Both the position numbers and the translations under genes were made by a program. A model generated the notes under the pieces. It worked only from the letters and a program-made list of their open reading frames with translations. It ran no database searches and was not told where the DNA came from. From an uncultured Ignisphaera sp. (GTDB lineage: Archaea; Thermoproteota; Thermoprotei_A; Sulfolobales; Ignisphaeraceae), in NCBI GenBank assembly GCA_938074605.1, contig CALJEI010000001.1:124001-188000 (forward strand): a stretch of 64,000 nucleotides of DNA, in the 5' to 3' direction. Below, in pieces: positions 9,245-18,096 of this stretch; position 1 is the first letter of the stretch, and every line of letters starts with the position of its first letter.

Positions 9245-9520
9245 TCAAGACTTTTGTATGGAGATTTTTATATATGAGATTCTTCGACCTTTAATGAGGT
9301 GACTACCTATTTCAACATTTTTAAGTGTAATCCTATCTCCAAGTCTAGATGATAGTATATTGTATAGTGTTACTGCTCTATAGATGTGTCTCCCCCTTCC
9401 CAGAATCTCTATAGAATTCACATCTCTATTCAGATTAACTATAGCCTCAAGGAGATAATCCCTTAGCGGTCTATTGCCTAAAACTATAGTCCTTGTGGAA
9501 TCTTCAGATCTAAAGCTCAA
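9245..9520 (-). CDS. Alba-family chromatin protein (second paralogue)
   Basis: A 91-residue Alba paralogue with TIVLGNRPLRDYLLEA at residues 11-26 and a GRGRHIYRAVTLYNILSSR helix. Where Alba1 has GKKP, this one has GNRP, so the lysine that is acetylated in Sulfolobus Alba is absent. Alba2 proteins are known to form heterodimers with Alba1 and change DNA packing; that role here is inferred. The gene ends 22 bp from the end of reverse gyrase, with a small hairpin-forming sequence (GCCTA/TAGGC) between the two stop codons. Confidence 0.92.
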   Translation of the reverse strand: MSFRSEDSTRTIVLGNRPLRDYLLEAIVNLNRDVNSIEILGRGRHIYRAVTLYNILSSRLGDRITLKNVEIGSHLIKGRRISYIKISIQKS

Positions 9521-9688
9521 AATTCTTCAACCTCAGGACAACTTTAGCTATTTACTGGCTATTAAATAGATATAGTGTTAGATAGAAATATAAGTGTTAT
9601 ATTCGCAGTATATCTCCTTTGATAAAAAGCTTAAATTTATTCTATAATATTACAGTAGGCAGAAAGGAAGATTTAAAGGTAGTGTGGC

Positions 9689-10267
9689 ATGGATCAAAGC
9701 TTCCTTATATTGACTTGGAGGGATATTATCGATCTGTCTATGGAACTCTGTATAAAAATAAGAGAGTCTAGATACATACCAGAAACTATCGTAGCAGTAT
9801 TGAGAGGTGGTTATATTGTTGCTAAACTTGTAAGTGACTATCTATCCGTAGATGACATTGCAACAGTTGAGATAAAGTTTTATAGAGGAATTGGTGAAAG
9901 AGGTGAGAAGCCTATAGTAGCAAGCCCGATAACACATGATCTAAGGGGTAAAAATATACTTGTAGTGGATGATGTAGCAGATAGTGGACGGACACTTCAA
10001 GTAGCAATGGATGTCGTAAAGCTGCATGGCGCTAAACATATTAAGACGGCAACACTATATGTAAAACCATGGTCAATAACAATGCCTGATTATCATGTAG
10101 GTGAAACAAGTAGCTGGATAGTATTTCCATGGGAGGTAGGTGAGGTTGTAAGAGAACTCTCAAAAAAGCTAGGAAATATAGAGAGTGTAGTAAATATGCT
10201 AGATCTAGAGAAGTATTATGACAAAAACCTTGTAAACAAATTAATAAAAATATTGAAAACCATATAG
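9689..10267 (+). CDS. Purine phosphoribosyltransferase (Gpt/Hpt-like)
   Basis: A 192-residue type I phosphoribosyltransferase, expected to attach ribose-5-phosphate from PRPP to a purine base (guanine, xanthine or hypoxanthine) in salvage. The PRPP-binding loop VVDDVADSGRT is at residues 92-102, and the hydrophobic LRGGYIVAKL segment near 39-47 matches the family's PPi loop. The base specificity cannot be read from the sequence. It stands alone on the plus strand between alba2 and tRNA-Glu. Confidence 0.85.
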   Translation: MDQSFLILTWRDIIDLSMELCIKIRESRYIPETIVAVLRGGYIVAKLVSDYLSVDDIATVEIKFYRGIGERGEKPIVASPITHDLRGKNILVVDDVADSGRTLQVAMDVVKLHGAKHIKTATLYVKPWSITMPDYHVGETSSWIVFPWEVGEVVRELSKKLGNIESVVNMLDLEKYYDKNLVNKLIKILKTI

Positions 10268-10362
10268 CGAATAAAAACTGTGTTACTAATAAACTAGTAT
10301 CTAATCTAGTAAGTGTAATTCAGATTACAAAAACGTGTAAGAATAATCAGCGATTATGTTAT

Positions 10363-10388
10363 AAGCTTTTAGTCTTATCTAAAAGCTT
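10363..10388. repeat. Perfect 10-bp inverted repeat upstream of tRNA-Glu
   Basis: AAGCTTTTAG (10363-10372) and its exact complement CTAAAAGCTT (10379-10388) are separated by 6 bp. The palindrome ends 11 bp before the tRNA and covers the position where its TATA box should be, so it could be a promoter or a protein-binding site. Function is not known. Confidence 0.6.
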
Positions 10389-10399
10389 CTACTTTTAGC

Positions 10400-10474
10400 G
10401 CCGCGGTAGTATAGCCCGGTCAAGTATGCGGGCCTTTCGAGCCCGTGACCCGGGTTCAAATCCCGGCCGCGGCA
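10400..10474 (+). tRNA. tRNA-Glu (anticodon UUC)
   Basis: A 75-nt cloverleaf can be folded by eye. The acceptor arms GCCGCGG and CCGCGGC pair fully, the anticodon stem CGGGC/GCCCG encloses the loop CTTTCGA with anticodon TTC, and the T arm CCGGG-TTCAAAT-CCCGG is intact. The discriminator is A10474. CCA is not encoded and no intron is visible. Glutamyl-tRNA synthetase lies 1.6 kb away at 12017-13777. Confidence 0.96.
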
Positions 10475-10666
10475 CTAACAATACAATGTCCTCAGTCTTT
10501 ATGTAACTTCTAAAGATAATTGATGTAGTAAATATTAGACGTTTAACCACTAAACGTATATACAAAAACATAAATATGCTATTACTAAAGAAACCAAGGC
10601 ATTTTATTTGTATCAAACCTAGCATAGTTATGGACAGGATACTAAATGTAACTAATGTAATATAGA

Positions 10667-10849
10667 TTAACCTTTTCCGCTATACAGTTTTGTCCAGGGT
10701 AATTTCTTCGAATCTCTTCTAAGTCTAAAGTTCTTAAAACACTTACTTGAGCAGAACCAAATTATAGTACCGTCGTTTTTCACAAACATTATACCAGTTC
10801 CAGGCTCTACATTGTTTCCACAATATCCACATACATGTCTAGAGACCAT
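10667..10849 (-). CDS. rpl24e: Ribosomal protein L24e (eL24)
   Basis: Small zinc-binding large-subunit protein of 60 residues, the normal archaeal length. Zinc ligands C7, C10, C33 and C37 are all present in the CGYC and CSSKC motifs. It diverges from rps28e, with 89 bp between them. Confidence 0.94.
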   Translation of the reverse strand: MVSRHVCGYCGNNVEPGTGIMFVKNDGTIIWFCSSKCFKNFRLRRDSKKLPWTKLYSGKG

Positions 10850-10938
10850 GGTGATCCGCCCTCCTTATAGCTAGAACACCATGTTAAAGCTTATAAGCTC
10901 TTTCTTTTAAATAAGTCATAAGAATTAGGTGTAAGCAA

Positions 10939-11202
10939 ATGTCGAATACCACAGTTGAGGAGAAAAGTAAAGAGTATGAGATAAATGTTATAGAGAAAAT
11001 AGGATTCCCTGCTGAGGTTGTCCAAATAATTGGAAGAACTGGAGTAACCGGTGAGGTTACACAAGTAAGGGTTAGAATACTTGAAGGTAGAGATAAAGGC
11101 CGTATCCTAACTAGAAATGTGAGAGGACCTGTAAGGATAGGTGACATTATTATTCTTCGAGAAACAGAGAGAGAGGCAAGAAAATTAAGCGTAAGAAGAT
11201 AG
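10939..11202 (+). CDS. rps28e: Ribosomal protein S28e (eS28)
   Basis: An 87-residue OB-fold small-subunit protein with the [17 protein letters not shown] core and the characteristic REAR(K)L tail of eS28. AGGTG upstream of the ATG acts as a ribosome-binding site. In many crenarchaea rpl7ae, rps28e and rpl24e run in one direction. Here rps28e is on the plus strand while both neighbours are on the minus strand. Confidence 0.95.
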   Translation: MSNTTVEEKSKEYEINVIEKIGFPAEVVQIIGRTGVTGEVTQVRVRILEGRDKGRILTRNVRGPVRIGDIIILRETEREARKLSVRR

Positions 11203-11561
11203 GGCATTGCATAACCAACTCTTCCCTACCTTAAAGAATATAAGTAGTTACACTAGAGTTTCTTCCCCAACTTCTAATATCACTAACCCTTAGATACTCC
11301 TACCTTAAATAATAACAAAAAAATTTGTATGGGTTTATAAATCTACTTACCCCTGTTCAGGGCTAGAGAAAGATAAAGTGGCGATGAATAGCTTAGTAAA
11401 AAGGTGAAAGAATCTATATAAAACAGATTCTGTAGCAATAGATAAATCGTTATTTATTAAAAGGTTAGGAGGTATACTACTAAGTAGAGAGAAATTCTAT
11501 GAATTATTACTAAATTAAAAACCCTATTAAATTTATCCACTTGTTGACTCTCTGTGTTATG
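11203..11561. other. Intergenic region between S28e and L7Ae, no gene seen
   Basis: This 359-bp gap between convergent genes contains a TATA-like TTTATAAAT near 11334-11342 and a short inverted repeat CCCTG-TT-CAGGG close by. Stop codons interrupt all frames within short distances. I see no complete C/D box set and no cloverleaf. A transcript from the TATA-like site is possible but unsupported. Confidence 0.5.
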
Positions 11562-11942
11562 CTATGCCTTTGCTCTAAGTTCTTGGAATTTAGCTGTAAG
11601 CTCCTCTACGTCGGCTTTAGCCTCCCCTGGTTCAACTATACATGCAGAAGCTGCTGCAACTTCTATTCCTGCAGCTTCTCCCAATCTCTTTTTGCTTGGT
11701 ACATATAGATAGGGTACTTTCTTCTCCTCACATAGTAGTGGTAAGTGAGCTACAACTTCAGGTGGATCAACATCTTCAGCAATGAGTACTATTTTACATA
11801 GGCCTCGTTCAACCCCTTTTGTAACCTCATTGGTGCCTTTTCTTATTTTACCACCTGTTTCCCTTGCTTTTTTTAATGCTTGATATGCTTTTTCTGAAAG
11901 CTCTAGGGGCACCTCGAACTTTACATAAAATGGTTTTGACAT
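11562..11942 (-). CDS. rpl7ae: Ribosomal protein L7Ae, also C/D and H/ACA sRNP core protein
   Basis: A 126-residue kink-turn binding protein. It is a ribosomal protein and also the primary binder of C/D and H/ACA guide RNAs and archaeal RNase P. The RNA-binding signature [12 protein letters not shown] is at about residues 36-47, followed by the conserved [10 protein letters not shown] and LCEEKKVPY segments. Two C/D box sRNAs in this window (4612-4672 and 36585-36646) carry the box motifs it recognises. Confidence 0.96.
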   Translation of the reverse strand: MSKPFYVKFEVPLELSEKAYQALKKARETGGKIRKGTNEVTKGVERGLCKIVLIAEDVDPPEVVAHLPLLCEEKKVPYLYVPSKKRLGEAAGIEVAAASACIVEPGEAKADVEELTAKFQELRAKA

Positions 11943-12016
11943 TTTTCACCCCCTTTTCTTTATATTGTCAGAATTCTAAAGCTATTGTACTGGTATTTAA
12001 GGTATTTTGAAAAATA

Positions 12017-13777
12017 CTATTCATGCGAGTAAACTATCGTGACACTATTTCTCTTAATATCATCTATTCTACCAAAACCTACCCTAACCATTTGAACAAT
12101 TTCGCCTAAGCTAAGCTTAAGCAAAGATTTCTCACCCAAACACACTATTTTCTTCAATTTATTGCCATAAGCCTTATAGATTACAACCCTAATACTATCG
12201 TCCACTGGCACCCACTGTACAATTTGTGCACCTAGCTTCTTTGCATCCTCTAAACTTTTACCGATATACTCAGCCTCTACTACTCCAGTATCAATGGTAT
12301 CTAAGTAGCGAATATTTATAAACTCCATTAATCTAATGAAATTAGTTTTTACTAGAAGCTGTAAATCGTCATTTGAGATATAGACTTCTGGTTTATATAC
12401 TGTAAAAGTTCTTACCCCAAGATCACTAGTTGGATGAAATGGTATTGTTACTTCTAATGGAACTTCTAATCCTTTTAATAAAACTTTAATTGGATTACAG
12501 ACAATGAATACTCTCTTAGACTTTGGATCAAGTATCTTTCTATTCATTGCTGAAATATTAATCCAGCTAATCTTTGCATCAACACCCCTTACACCAAGCT
12601 CCATTATTATCTGTTTTACTGTCTCTGGTGCTATACCTCTTCTCCTAAGAGATGAAAGTGTTGCAAATCTTATATCATCAAATCCCATAAACTTATCTGG
12701 ATTATTCTTGAGCTGAGTCTTTATCCAGCTCTTACTCAATATAAACCCTTCAATTTTTACACGCCCAAAATTTAAAACCTCTGGATAGCGCCAGTCCATA
12801 TATCTATATAGATATAGCTGTTTTATGGTATTCAGTGTATGTTCCCTGCCTCTAAGTACATGGCTTACATCCATAAAATGGTCATCTACTGCTGCCGCAA
12901 AATTGTATGTAGGCCAAAGCCTATACTTATCTCCCGTGAGTGGATGTGGATACTTTACTGTGTCTATAATTCTAAACATAACCCAATCTCTAACCGCAGG
13001 ATCTGGGTGATTAAGCTCTGTCTTTATTCTTATAACAGCTTCTCCTTCACTATATTCACCCATTAATATTTTTTCAAATCTCTCTAAATTAATATTTGGA
13101 TCCTCATTTCTATGTGGACATGCCTTCCCTAAATTTCTAAGCTCTCTGAAGATATCAGAACTACATAAATCCACATATGCTACGCCCATCTCCAGAAGTT
13201 TTCTTACTACATTATAGTATAACTCCATCCTTAAGCTCTGTATATACTCTTCATCCCATTTAATTCCAAGCCACCTAAGATCTTCTCTAATGAGTTCGTA
13301 TGCCTCTGGTAATGGCCTCTTAATCCTGGGATCCGTATCTTCAAATCTCAATATAAATTTACCATTATACAGCTTAGCATATTCATAGCTAAGCAGTGCA
13401 GCTCTTGCATTACCAAGATGTATTACAAAATCAGGATTTGGAGCAAACCTAGTTACAACAATCTTCCACATATTAACATTTGGAAGAGGTGGTAATCCTC
13501 TTGACTCCTCCTTTTTACCCTCAACTATTCCATATTCGTCAATTAATTTTTTAACCTCCTCAATGCTTAGGGTATTCACATATTCTATAACGTTTTTAAC
13601 TATTTCACTTATTTCTTTAACCGCTGATTTGTATTCCTTAAAATTACCAATCACCTTATTAAGTACAGGACCTATTGCTGCCTGTCCATGCTTCACCCTA
13701 TTCTGAAGGGCATATCTTAATGCCGCCTTTCTTATCTCTTCCCTAATGTCTACATCTAGTGAGCTCATGTACTTCAC
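12017..13777 (-). CDS. gltX: Glutamyl-tRNA synthetase, archaeal type
   Basis: Class I synthetase of 586 residues that charges tRNA-Glu. Archaeal enzymes usually also charge tRNA-Gln for later transamidation. An N-terminal helical domain of about 105 residues precedes the Rossmann fold, where the HIGH motif reads HLGN (120-123) after TRFAPNP. The KMSKS loop is LSKS (347-350). A beta-barrel anticodon-binding domain follows, as in eukaryotic GlnRS. The first ATG overlaps the preceding gene by 35 bp; the ATG at 13768 is an alternative. Confidence 0.95.
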   Translation of the reverse strand: MKYMSSLDVDIREEIRKAALRYALQNRVKHGQAAIGPVLNKVIGNFKEYKSAVKEISEIVKNVIEYVNTLSIEEVKKLIDEYGIVEGKKEESRGLPPLPNVNMWKIVVTRFAPNPDFVIHLGNARAALLSYEYAKLYNGKFILRFEDTDPRIKRPLPEAYELIREDLRWLGIKWDEEYIQSLRMELYYNVVRKLLEMGVAYVDLCSSDIFRELRNLGKACPHRNEDPNINLERFEKILMGEYSEGEAVIRIKTELNHPDPAVRDWVMFRIIDTVKYPHPLTGDKYRLWPTYNFAAAVDDHFMDVSHVLRGREHTLNTIKQLYLYRYMDWRYPEVLNFGRVKIEGFILSKSWIKTQLKNNPDKFMGFDDIRFATLSSLRRRGIAPETVKQIIMELGVRGVDAKISWINISAMNRKILDPKSKRVFIVCNPIKVLLKGLEVPLEVTIPFHPTSDLGVRTFTVYKPEVYISNDDLQLLVKTNFIRLMEFINIRYLDTIDTGVVEAEYIGKSLEDAKKLGAQIVQWVPVDDSIRVVIYKAYGNKLKKIVCLGEKSLLKLSLGEIVQMVRVGFGRIDDIKRNSVTIVYSHE

Positions 13778-14225
13778 CTTCTTTAATTACAGCCATAACT
13801 TCCCGTTGTATGCCATTAGAAAAAACTTCACCTAAAAATACCACAATCCCTTTTACATATGATTTAATGACACGCACCTCATTTTTATTCGTAACTATGT
13901 AGAATAGTTTATCGCCAAAACTAATGCTATCTCCTTCAGAAACCAAGGGATACACCTTCTTTCCCATCACTTCAATAATTTCTACCTTGCTACCTGCTTT
14001 AATATAGAGTAATATATTTCTATTTGGAGAATATATGGCTAGATCAAGAACCACTTTATTCATGCCTATATCTATTATATAGTCTAGTACCCTCTCATAT
14101 ACTATCTCTATAAATTCCTCACTATTATTCATACTATGGTGGCAGAAAGTATCTAATGTTAGATCTATGTAGATTTTAGATTTACTGTTTAACAATATGT
14201 CTAGAGAATATGTAGTGGATGGCAT
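13743..14225 (-). CDS. DUF2118-like protein with a biotinyl/lipoyl-type fold (putative)
   Basis: A roughly 160-residue protein of unknown function. The second half has the pattern GSKVEIIEVMGKKVYPLV-SEGDSI-GDKLFYIVT-NEVRVIKSYVKG, which resembles the hammerhead barrel of biotinyl/lipoyl domains and matches my memory of archaeal DUF2118. No modifiable lysine in an MKM-type motif is seen, so it is probably not a carrier domain. The ATG at 14225 was chosen; a TTG lies one codon upstream. It overlaps gltX and is probably co-transcribed with it. Confidence 0.7.
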   Translation of the reverse strand: MPSTTYSLDILLNSKSKIYIDLTLDTFCHHSMNNSEEFIEIVYERVLDYIIDIGMNKVVLDLAIYSPNRNILLYIKAGSKVEIIEVMGKKVYPLVSEGDSISFGDKLFYIVTNKNEVRVIKSYVKGIVVFLGEVFSNGIQREVMAVIKEGEVHELTRCRH

Positions 14226-14274
14226 CAATGAGTTTTCTTGTTGTAATCTGGATCTTAATTTTTCTATATCTTTT

Positions 14275-14286
14275 ATATTTATAAAG
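14275..14286 (-). promoter_or_regulatory. Likely TATA box for the DUF2118-gltX pair
   Basis: On the minus strand this reads TTTATAAATATA, in the gap after the GGPP synthase gene and about 50 nt before the ATG at 14225. It suggests the pair has its own promoter, separate from the isoprenoid cluster. Confidence 0.5.
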
Positions 14287-14337
14287 GCTAGTGGGGAATT
14301 ATAGAATGAATTTCTCTGATTTACAGCCTTTTTGTAT

Positions 14338-15342
14338 TTAGTAATTTCTTTTCACCATAAATTCTACAACTTCTCTAAACATATCTAGGGCTTCTCTATC
14401 TTCTGAAACAACACTTCTACTTATTTCAATAGCTCTATTAGCGTACTGTTCAGCTAAATTCTCTGCATACTCTATAGCTCCACTAGACTTTATAATCTCT
14501 GCAGCTTCACTTAATTCATGTAGACTTGCATTTCTATTACCTAGAATGCTTCTTAACCTCTTTCTCCCATCTTCATTAATTTTATTTAAGGTATGAATTA
14601 CAAGTATAGTCATTTTACCTTCTCTAATATCACTATAAACAGGTTTCCCCAATATCTTCTCATCGCCTACCAGCCCTAGAATATCATCCCTTATTTGAAA
14701 TGCTATACCAGCATTAATCATAGACTCCCTAAGTTTTTCAATAACCTCTTTATCTCCACCAGCTAGTACTGCTCCTATAACTGCTGAAGATGCAAAGAGT
14801 GATGCTGTTTTCTTTCTAATCATCTCAATATACCTAGTGGAATCTACACTATCAATTGTTGGTAATAACATATCGAGTGCTTGACCCTCTGCAACAATAA
14901 TAGCTGCCTCAGTTAGTGTTTCCAACGCCTTGACAACCCTATCACTTGGTATTCCATAATTTAGTGATTTAATTAGACATCTATATGCATATGCAAATAG
15001 TAAATCCCCAGAAATTATAGCCATGTCAGTACCCCATATTTTATGAACAGTAGGAACCCCTCTTCTAAGCTCATCTCTATCTATAATATCATCGTGTACT
15101 AGAGTGAATGTGTGAAGAATCTCCACAGCTGCAGCACCGGGTATCGCTATATTCTCAGAGCCACCACATATTCTAGCTGATAACACTGTTATTAGAGGTC
15201 TTATCCTTTTTCCACCAGCTTTTATATAGTGAAGTGCTGATTCATATAATGTTTTAGGCTCTCCCTTTACTACCTCATATATAAAGTTCTCAACTCTTTT
15301 AGATATTTCATTAGCATATAGCAAAAAGCTCATTTGATACAC
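14338..15342 (-). CDS. idsA: Geranylgeranyl diphosphate synthase (polyprenyl synthetase)
   Basis: Chain-elongating trans-prenyltransferase of 334 residues that makes the C20 precursor of archaeal lipids. The first aspartate-rich motif is DDIID (84-88) and the second is the QIRDD segment. A phenylalanine (F79) lies five residues before the first motif, the position where an aromatic residue limits product length to C20 in archaeal type I GGPP synthases, so C20 is the likely product. It follows fni by 4 bp in a minus-strand isoprenoid operon. Confidence 0.93.
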   Translation of the reverse strand: MYQMSFLLYANEISKRVENFIYEVVKGEPKTLYESALHYIKAGGKRIRPLITVLSARICGGSENIAIPGAAAVEILHTFTLVHDDIIDRDELRRGVPTVHKIWGTDMAIISGDLLFAYAYRCLIKSLNYGIPSDRVVKALETLTEAAIIVAEGQALDMLLPTIDSVDSTRYIEMIRKKTASLFASSAVIGAVLAGGDKEVIEKLRESMINAGIAFQIRDDILGLVGDEKILGKPVYSDIREGKMTILVIHTLNKINEDGRKRLRSILGNRNASLHELSEAAEIIKSSGAIEYAENLAEQYANRAIEISRSVVSEDREALDMFREVVEFMVKRNY

Positions 15343-15346
15343 CTTA

Positions 15347-16432
15347 TCAGCTGATAGGACATGGTATATAGGAATTGTTATTTCTTATTTTAAGTTTTCG
15401 TGCACATAACCATTGAGCTAAAAAACCATGTATAATTATATGGATATTCCTGATTTCTACAATATTTTTACAGCCAGTTAACATCATTGCAATTCTTAGT
15501 TGGTTAAGTAGTGTATCTATGTATTCTCTTTCTCTACCTGATAGCACTGCTTTGAGAAAAGGTTGTGCAATACCTACAAGATCTGCACCTAACGCTATGG
15601 CTTTAACAATATCTACACCTGTCCTTATACCACCACTAGCAATAACTATAACATCAGATCCTATCGATGATACCTCTACTATTGATGCTGCTGTAGGTAT
15701 CCCCCATGTCTTAAATACCTCCCCTATATCATCATACTTCCCCTTCCCCCTTAGCATCTCTATTGTAACCCAATTTGTTCCACCAGCTCCAGCAACATCA
15801 AAGATCTTTACCCCTAGGCCATAGAATTTGCTAGCTGTTTCACGAGATAATCCATTACCAACCTCCTTAATTATTATTGGAACACCTATTTTTTCAATAA
15901 TTTTTTCAAGTAATTTAATGCATCCCCTGAAATTCTTATCTCCTTCAAGCTGTATAAGCTCTTGAAGCATATTTAAGTGTATGGCAAGAGCATTTGCTTC
16001 TATAGATTCTACAATAAATTCTATTGCTTCATAGTTGATGGTAGAAAGCTGTGCTATACCTATATTTGCTATAACAGGCACACTACGTGCTACATCCCTT
16101 ACTACTCTATAGGTATAGCTAAGCTCAGGCTTCATAACCATAGCTCTTTGACTACCAACACCTATTGCCAATTTGTATTCTTCTGCTACTTCAGCTAATT
16201 TTCTATTTATGTTAAACGCTCCTTCAAACCCTCCAGTCATACCAGATATTATTATTGGTGCATGGAGCTTATATCCAAGAAATTCAGTAGATAGATCTAT
16301 TTCATTTATTGAAAGTTCCGTAAAGGCTTGATGTATTATCATCACATTTTCTAAAAGTGTAGTTAAAGGTCCTTGAGATAATTGGTTCATTGCATGTTCT
16401 ATATGTTCACTTTTTCTACCTTCAATACTCAC
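15347..16432 (-). CDS. fni: Type 2 isopentenyl-diphosphate delta-isomerase
   Basis: FMN-dependent enzyme interconverting IPP and DMAPP. The 361-residue protein shows the family landmarks in order: RKSEHIEHA near the N-terminus, ISGMTGG, VGSQRAM, the conserved INLNMLQE-type substrate strand written here as LAIHLNMLQEL, and a C-terminal TIM-barrel phosphate-binding ASGGIRTG. It overlaps ipk by 4 bp (ATGA), so the two are translationally coupled. It links IPK and GGPP synthase in one route. Confidence 0.95.
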   Translation of the reverse strand: MSIEGRKSEHIEHAMNQLSQGPLTTLLENVMIIHQAFTELSINEIDLSTEFLGYKLHAPIIISGMTGGFEGAFNINRKLAEVAEEYKLAIGVGSQRAMVMKPELSYTYRVVRDVARSVPVIANIGIAQLSTINYEAIEFIVESIEANALAIHLNMLQELIQLEGDKNFRGCIKLLEKIIEKIGVPIIIKEVGNGLSRETASKFYGLGVKIFDVAGAGGTNWVTIEMLRGKGKYDDIGEVFKTWGIPTAASIVEVSSIGSDVIVIASGGIRTGVDIVKAIALGADLVGIAQPFLKAVLSGREREYIDTLLNQLRIAMMLTGCKNIVEIRNIHIIIHGFLAQWLCARKLKIRNNNSYIPCPIS

Positions 16433-17202
16433 ATTACAACCCTCGTTCCAAGTACTTTACCGTCGCATATAGCTTGATATATACTTCCTGCCTTTAATCC
16501 ATTAAAAACATAAACATCTATACTATCTCCTTCCATATACATTAGCCCTAGCATCAATTTTGTTTTCATACCCCCTGTCACATCTATTCCTTTTATACCC
16601 CCAACATCTAAAAGATTTAATTCAGACAACTTTACAGTAGAAAGTAGCCTGGCATTTCTATCCGCTGGATTCCTATCAAAAATACCATCAACAGATGTTG
16701 CAAATAGTAATCTAGATGGCTTTAATAGTGAGGCAAAATACCATGCAATCTCATCACCAGACACTATTTCTGGTTCTCCCATTTCATTAAAGATAATATC
16801 GCCATATAGAACAGGTGTAAGTCCTTTGTTAAATGCATTAATTATGGGTTCCTTAAAAGAATGCAGCTTACCGCCAATCCTTAAAAACATAGCATGTGTA
16901 TCAAAAGGTATTGCTGGTAGTCCATACAAATTTAATGTATCAACGATAACCATATTTAACTCTCTCATAAACCACACAACTTGTGAAATACTATTAATTG
17001 AACGTATATCGCCGTGTTCCTTCACCACATAGTGACCGTAACTGCCACCTCCGTGTATCACTATAATTCTACTATTACATTCCCTATATGCATAAGTTAT
17101 TTCCTTACAAACTCTATGTAGCGTAGAATATCTTATAGAAAAAGGCTTTTCTTTATCGGTCATAAGTGCACCACCGAGTTTCAATATAATTGAAATTGTC
17201 AT
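16429..17202 (-). CDS. ipk: Isopentenyl phosphate kinase
   Basis: Amino-acid-kinase-fold enzyme that phosphorylates isopentenyl phosphate to IPP in the archaeal branch of the mevalonate pathway. The 257-residue protein has LKLGGALMTDK at the N-terminus and VIHGGGSYGHYVV near residue 50, where the histidine following the glycine loop contacts the substrate phosphate. TSVDGIFDRNP and GIDVTGGM(K) in the second half are also family-typical. Its presence indicates the modified mevalonate route. Confidence 0.94.
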   Translation of the reverse strand: MTISIILKLGGALMTDKEKPFSIRYSTLHRVCKEITYAYRECNSRIIVIHGGGSYGHYVVKEHGDIRSINSISQVVWFMRELNMVIVDTLNLYGLPAIPFDTHAMFLRIGGKLHSFKEPIINAFNKGLTPVLYGDIIFNEMGEPEIVSGDEIAWYFASLLKPSRLLFATSVDGIFDRNPADRNARLLSTVKLSELNLLDVGGIKGIDVTGGMKTKLMLGLMYMEGDSIDVYVFNGLKAGSIYQAICDGKVLGTRVVM

Positions 17203-17223
17203 TGTAAACTCCCTTCTATTAAT

Positions 17224-18066
17224 TTAGGGTAGCCTAACTCTATAGAGTATTACTTGATTTAAATCTACGACAGTTTTATATAAATTCATCTCATCATTTA
17301 TTGGATAATCTATCTTCATCCCAAGGGAATTTCTTACAATTTCACTCTCTATAATATAGATTAATCTAACCATATTCTTTACATTTAATATTGGTGAACT
17401 ACTATTGACAATTCTCTGTACAAACTGTGAGACAACATGTGTAGCTAGTTTATAGAGTAGAGAGAGTGAGTAATTATCATATGGATTACCAACATGTATG
17501 CACATCTTAGAATTACATCCATATCTATGTATATCCTCAATATCCAGTATTAAATCTATATTGTGCACTATATCTTCATACCCCCTACTGATACATAGTG
17601 TTTTAAAGAAATATGAACATCGTAGTGCTCTGAGATAACCTGGGTCTATATTAAGCATTTCAACATCTAAATTGGTAAGGACGTTAAATATATGGGTATA
17701 GTTTATGGTATCTATTGCCAATATCTTTTTTGATATTTCGCAATCCAGTACTGGAAGGATTATTAGCAATGGTAGCTCGTTATCACACTGTATCTCTATA
17801 TCTCCTTCAATGCATTTTCTTTCTATATTCCACAATATTATATTGAATTTATTTAAAACATATCTCTTTAGATCACTAAATCCTTGAATTACACCATTTT
17901 TATTAAACTGTTCACTACAGTGTCTCCTTAGGCTTAATCGAGCTTTTATAATACATTTTAATTTGCTCAAAACAGCTATATATGTATTAAAATAATTGAC
18001 TAGTGGTATACCAATTACTGGAAATGGTACTTGAACTTCTCTAAATAATACTATTCTACTATCCAT
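17224..18066 (-). CDS. Divergent mevalonate kinase-like (GHMP superfamily) protein lacking the ATP loop (putative)
   Basis: This protein of about 280 residues lies directly between rps2 and ipk, where mevalonate kinase is found in many archaea. Faint resemblance to mevalonate kinase can be traced: a VLF-E-IG-P segment at the start, and GDIEIQCDNELPLLI near residue 114 in the place of the family's substrate strand before the glycine loop. The GLGSSA-type ATP loop itself is absent, replaced by hydrophobic residues, and no late GGGG motif is seen. It is either an inactive relic or an unrelated protein. The ATG at 18066 sits one TATA spacing (about 26 nt) from the box at 18087-18096, which favours a leaderless start over the ATG at 18078. 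Confidence 0.5.
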   Translation of the reverse strand: MDSRIVLFREVQVPFPVIGIPLVNYFNTYIAVLSKLKCIIKARLSLRRHCSEQFNKNGVIQGFSDLKRYVLNKFNIILWNIERKCIEGDIEIQCDNELPLLIILPVLDCEISKKILAIDTINYTHIFNVLTNLDVEMLNIDPGYLRALRCSYFFKTLCISRGYEDIVHNIDLILDIEDIHRYGCNSKMCIHVGNPYDNYSLSLLYKLATHVVSQFVQRIVNSSSPILNVKNMVRLIYIIESEIVRNSLGMKIDYPINDEMNLYKTVVDLNQVILYRVRLP

Positions 18067-18086
18067 TGATGACATCACACTATAAG

Positions 18087-18096
18087 CTTTATAACC
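18087..18096 (-). promoter_or_regulatory. Likely TATA box for the isoprenoid cluster
   Basis: GGTTATAAAG on the minus strand, centred about 26 nt upstream of the ATG at 18066. The spacing suits a leaderless mRNA. It lies in the 243-bp gap after rps2, which otherwise shows only a pyrimidine-rich stretch near 18150-18175. Confidence 0.5.

Noticed and set aside
10395-10625. 76-codon open frame on the minus strand across tRNA-Glu
   Set aside because: Its C-terminal PRPGFEPGSRA-type sequence is the usual false translation of a tRNA gene.
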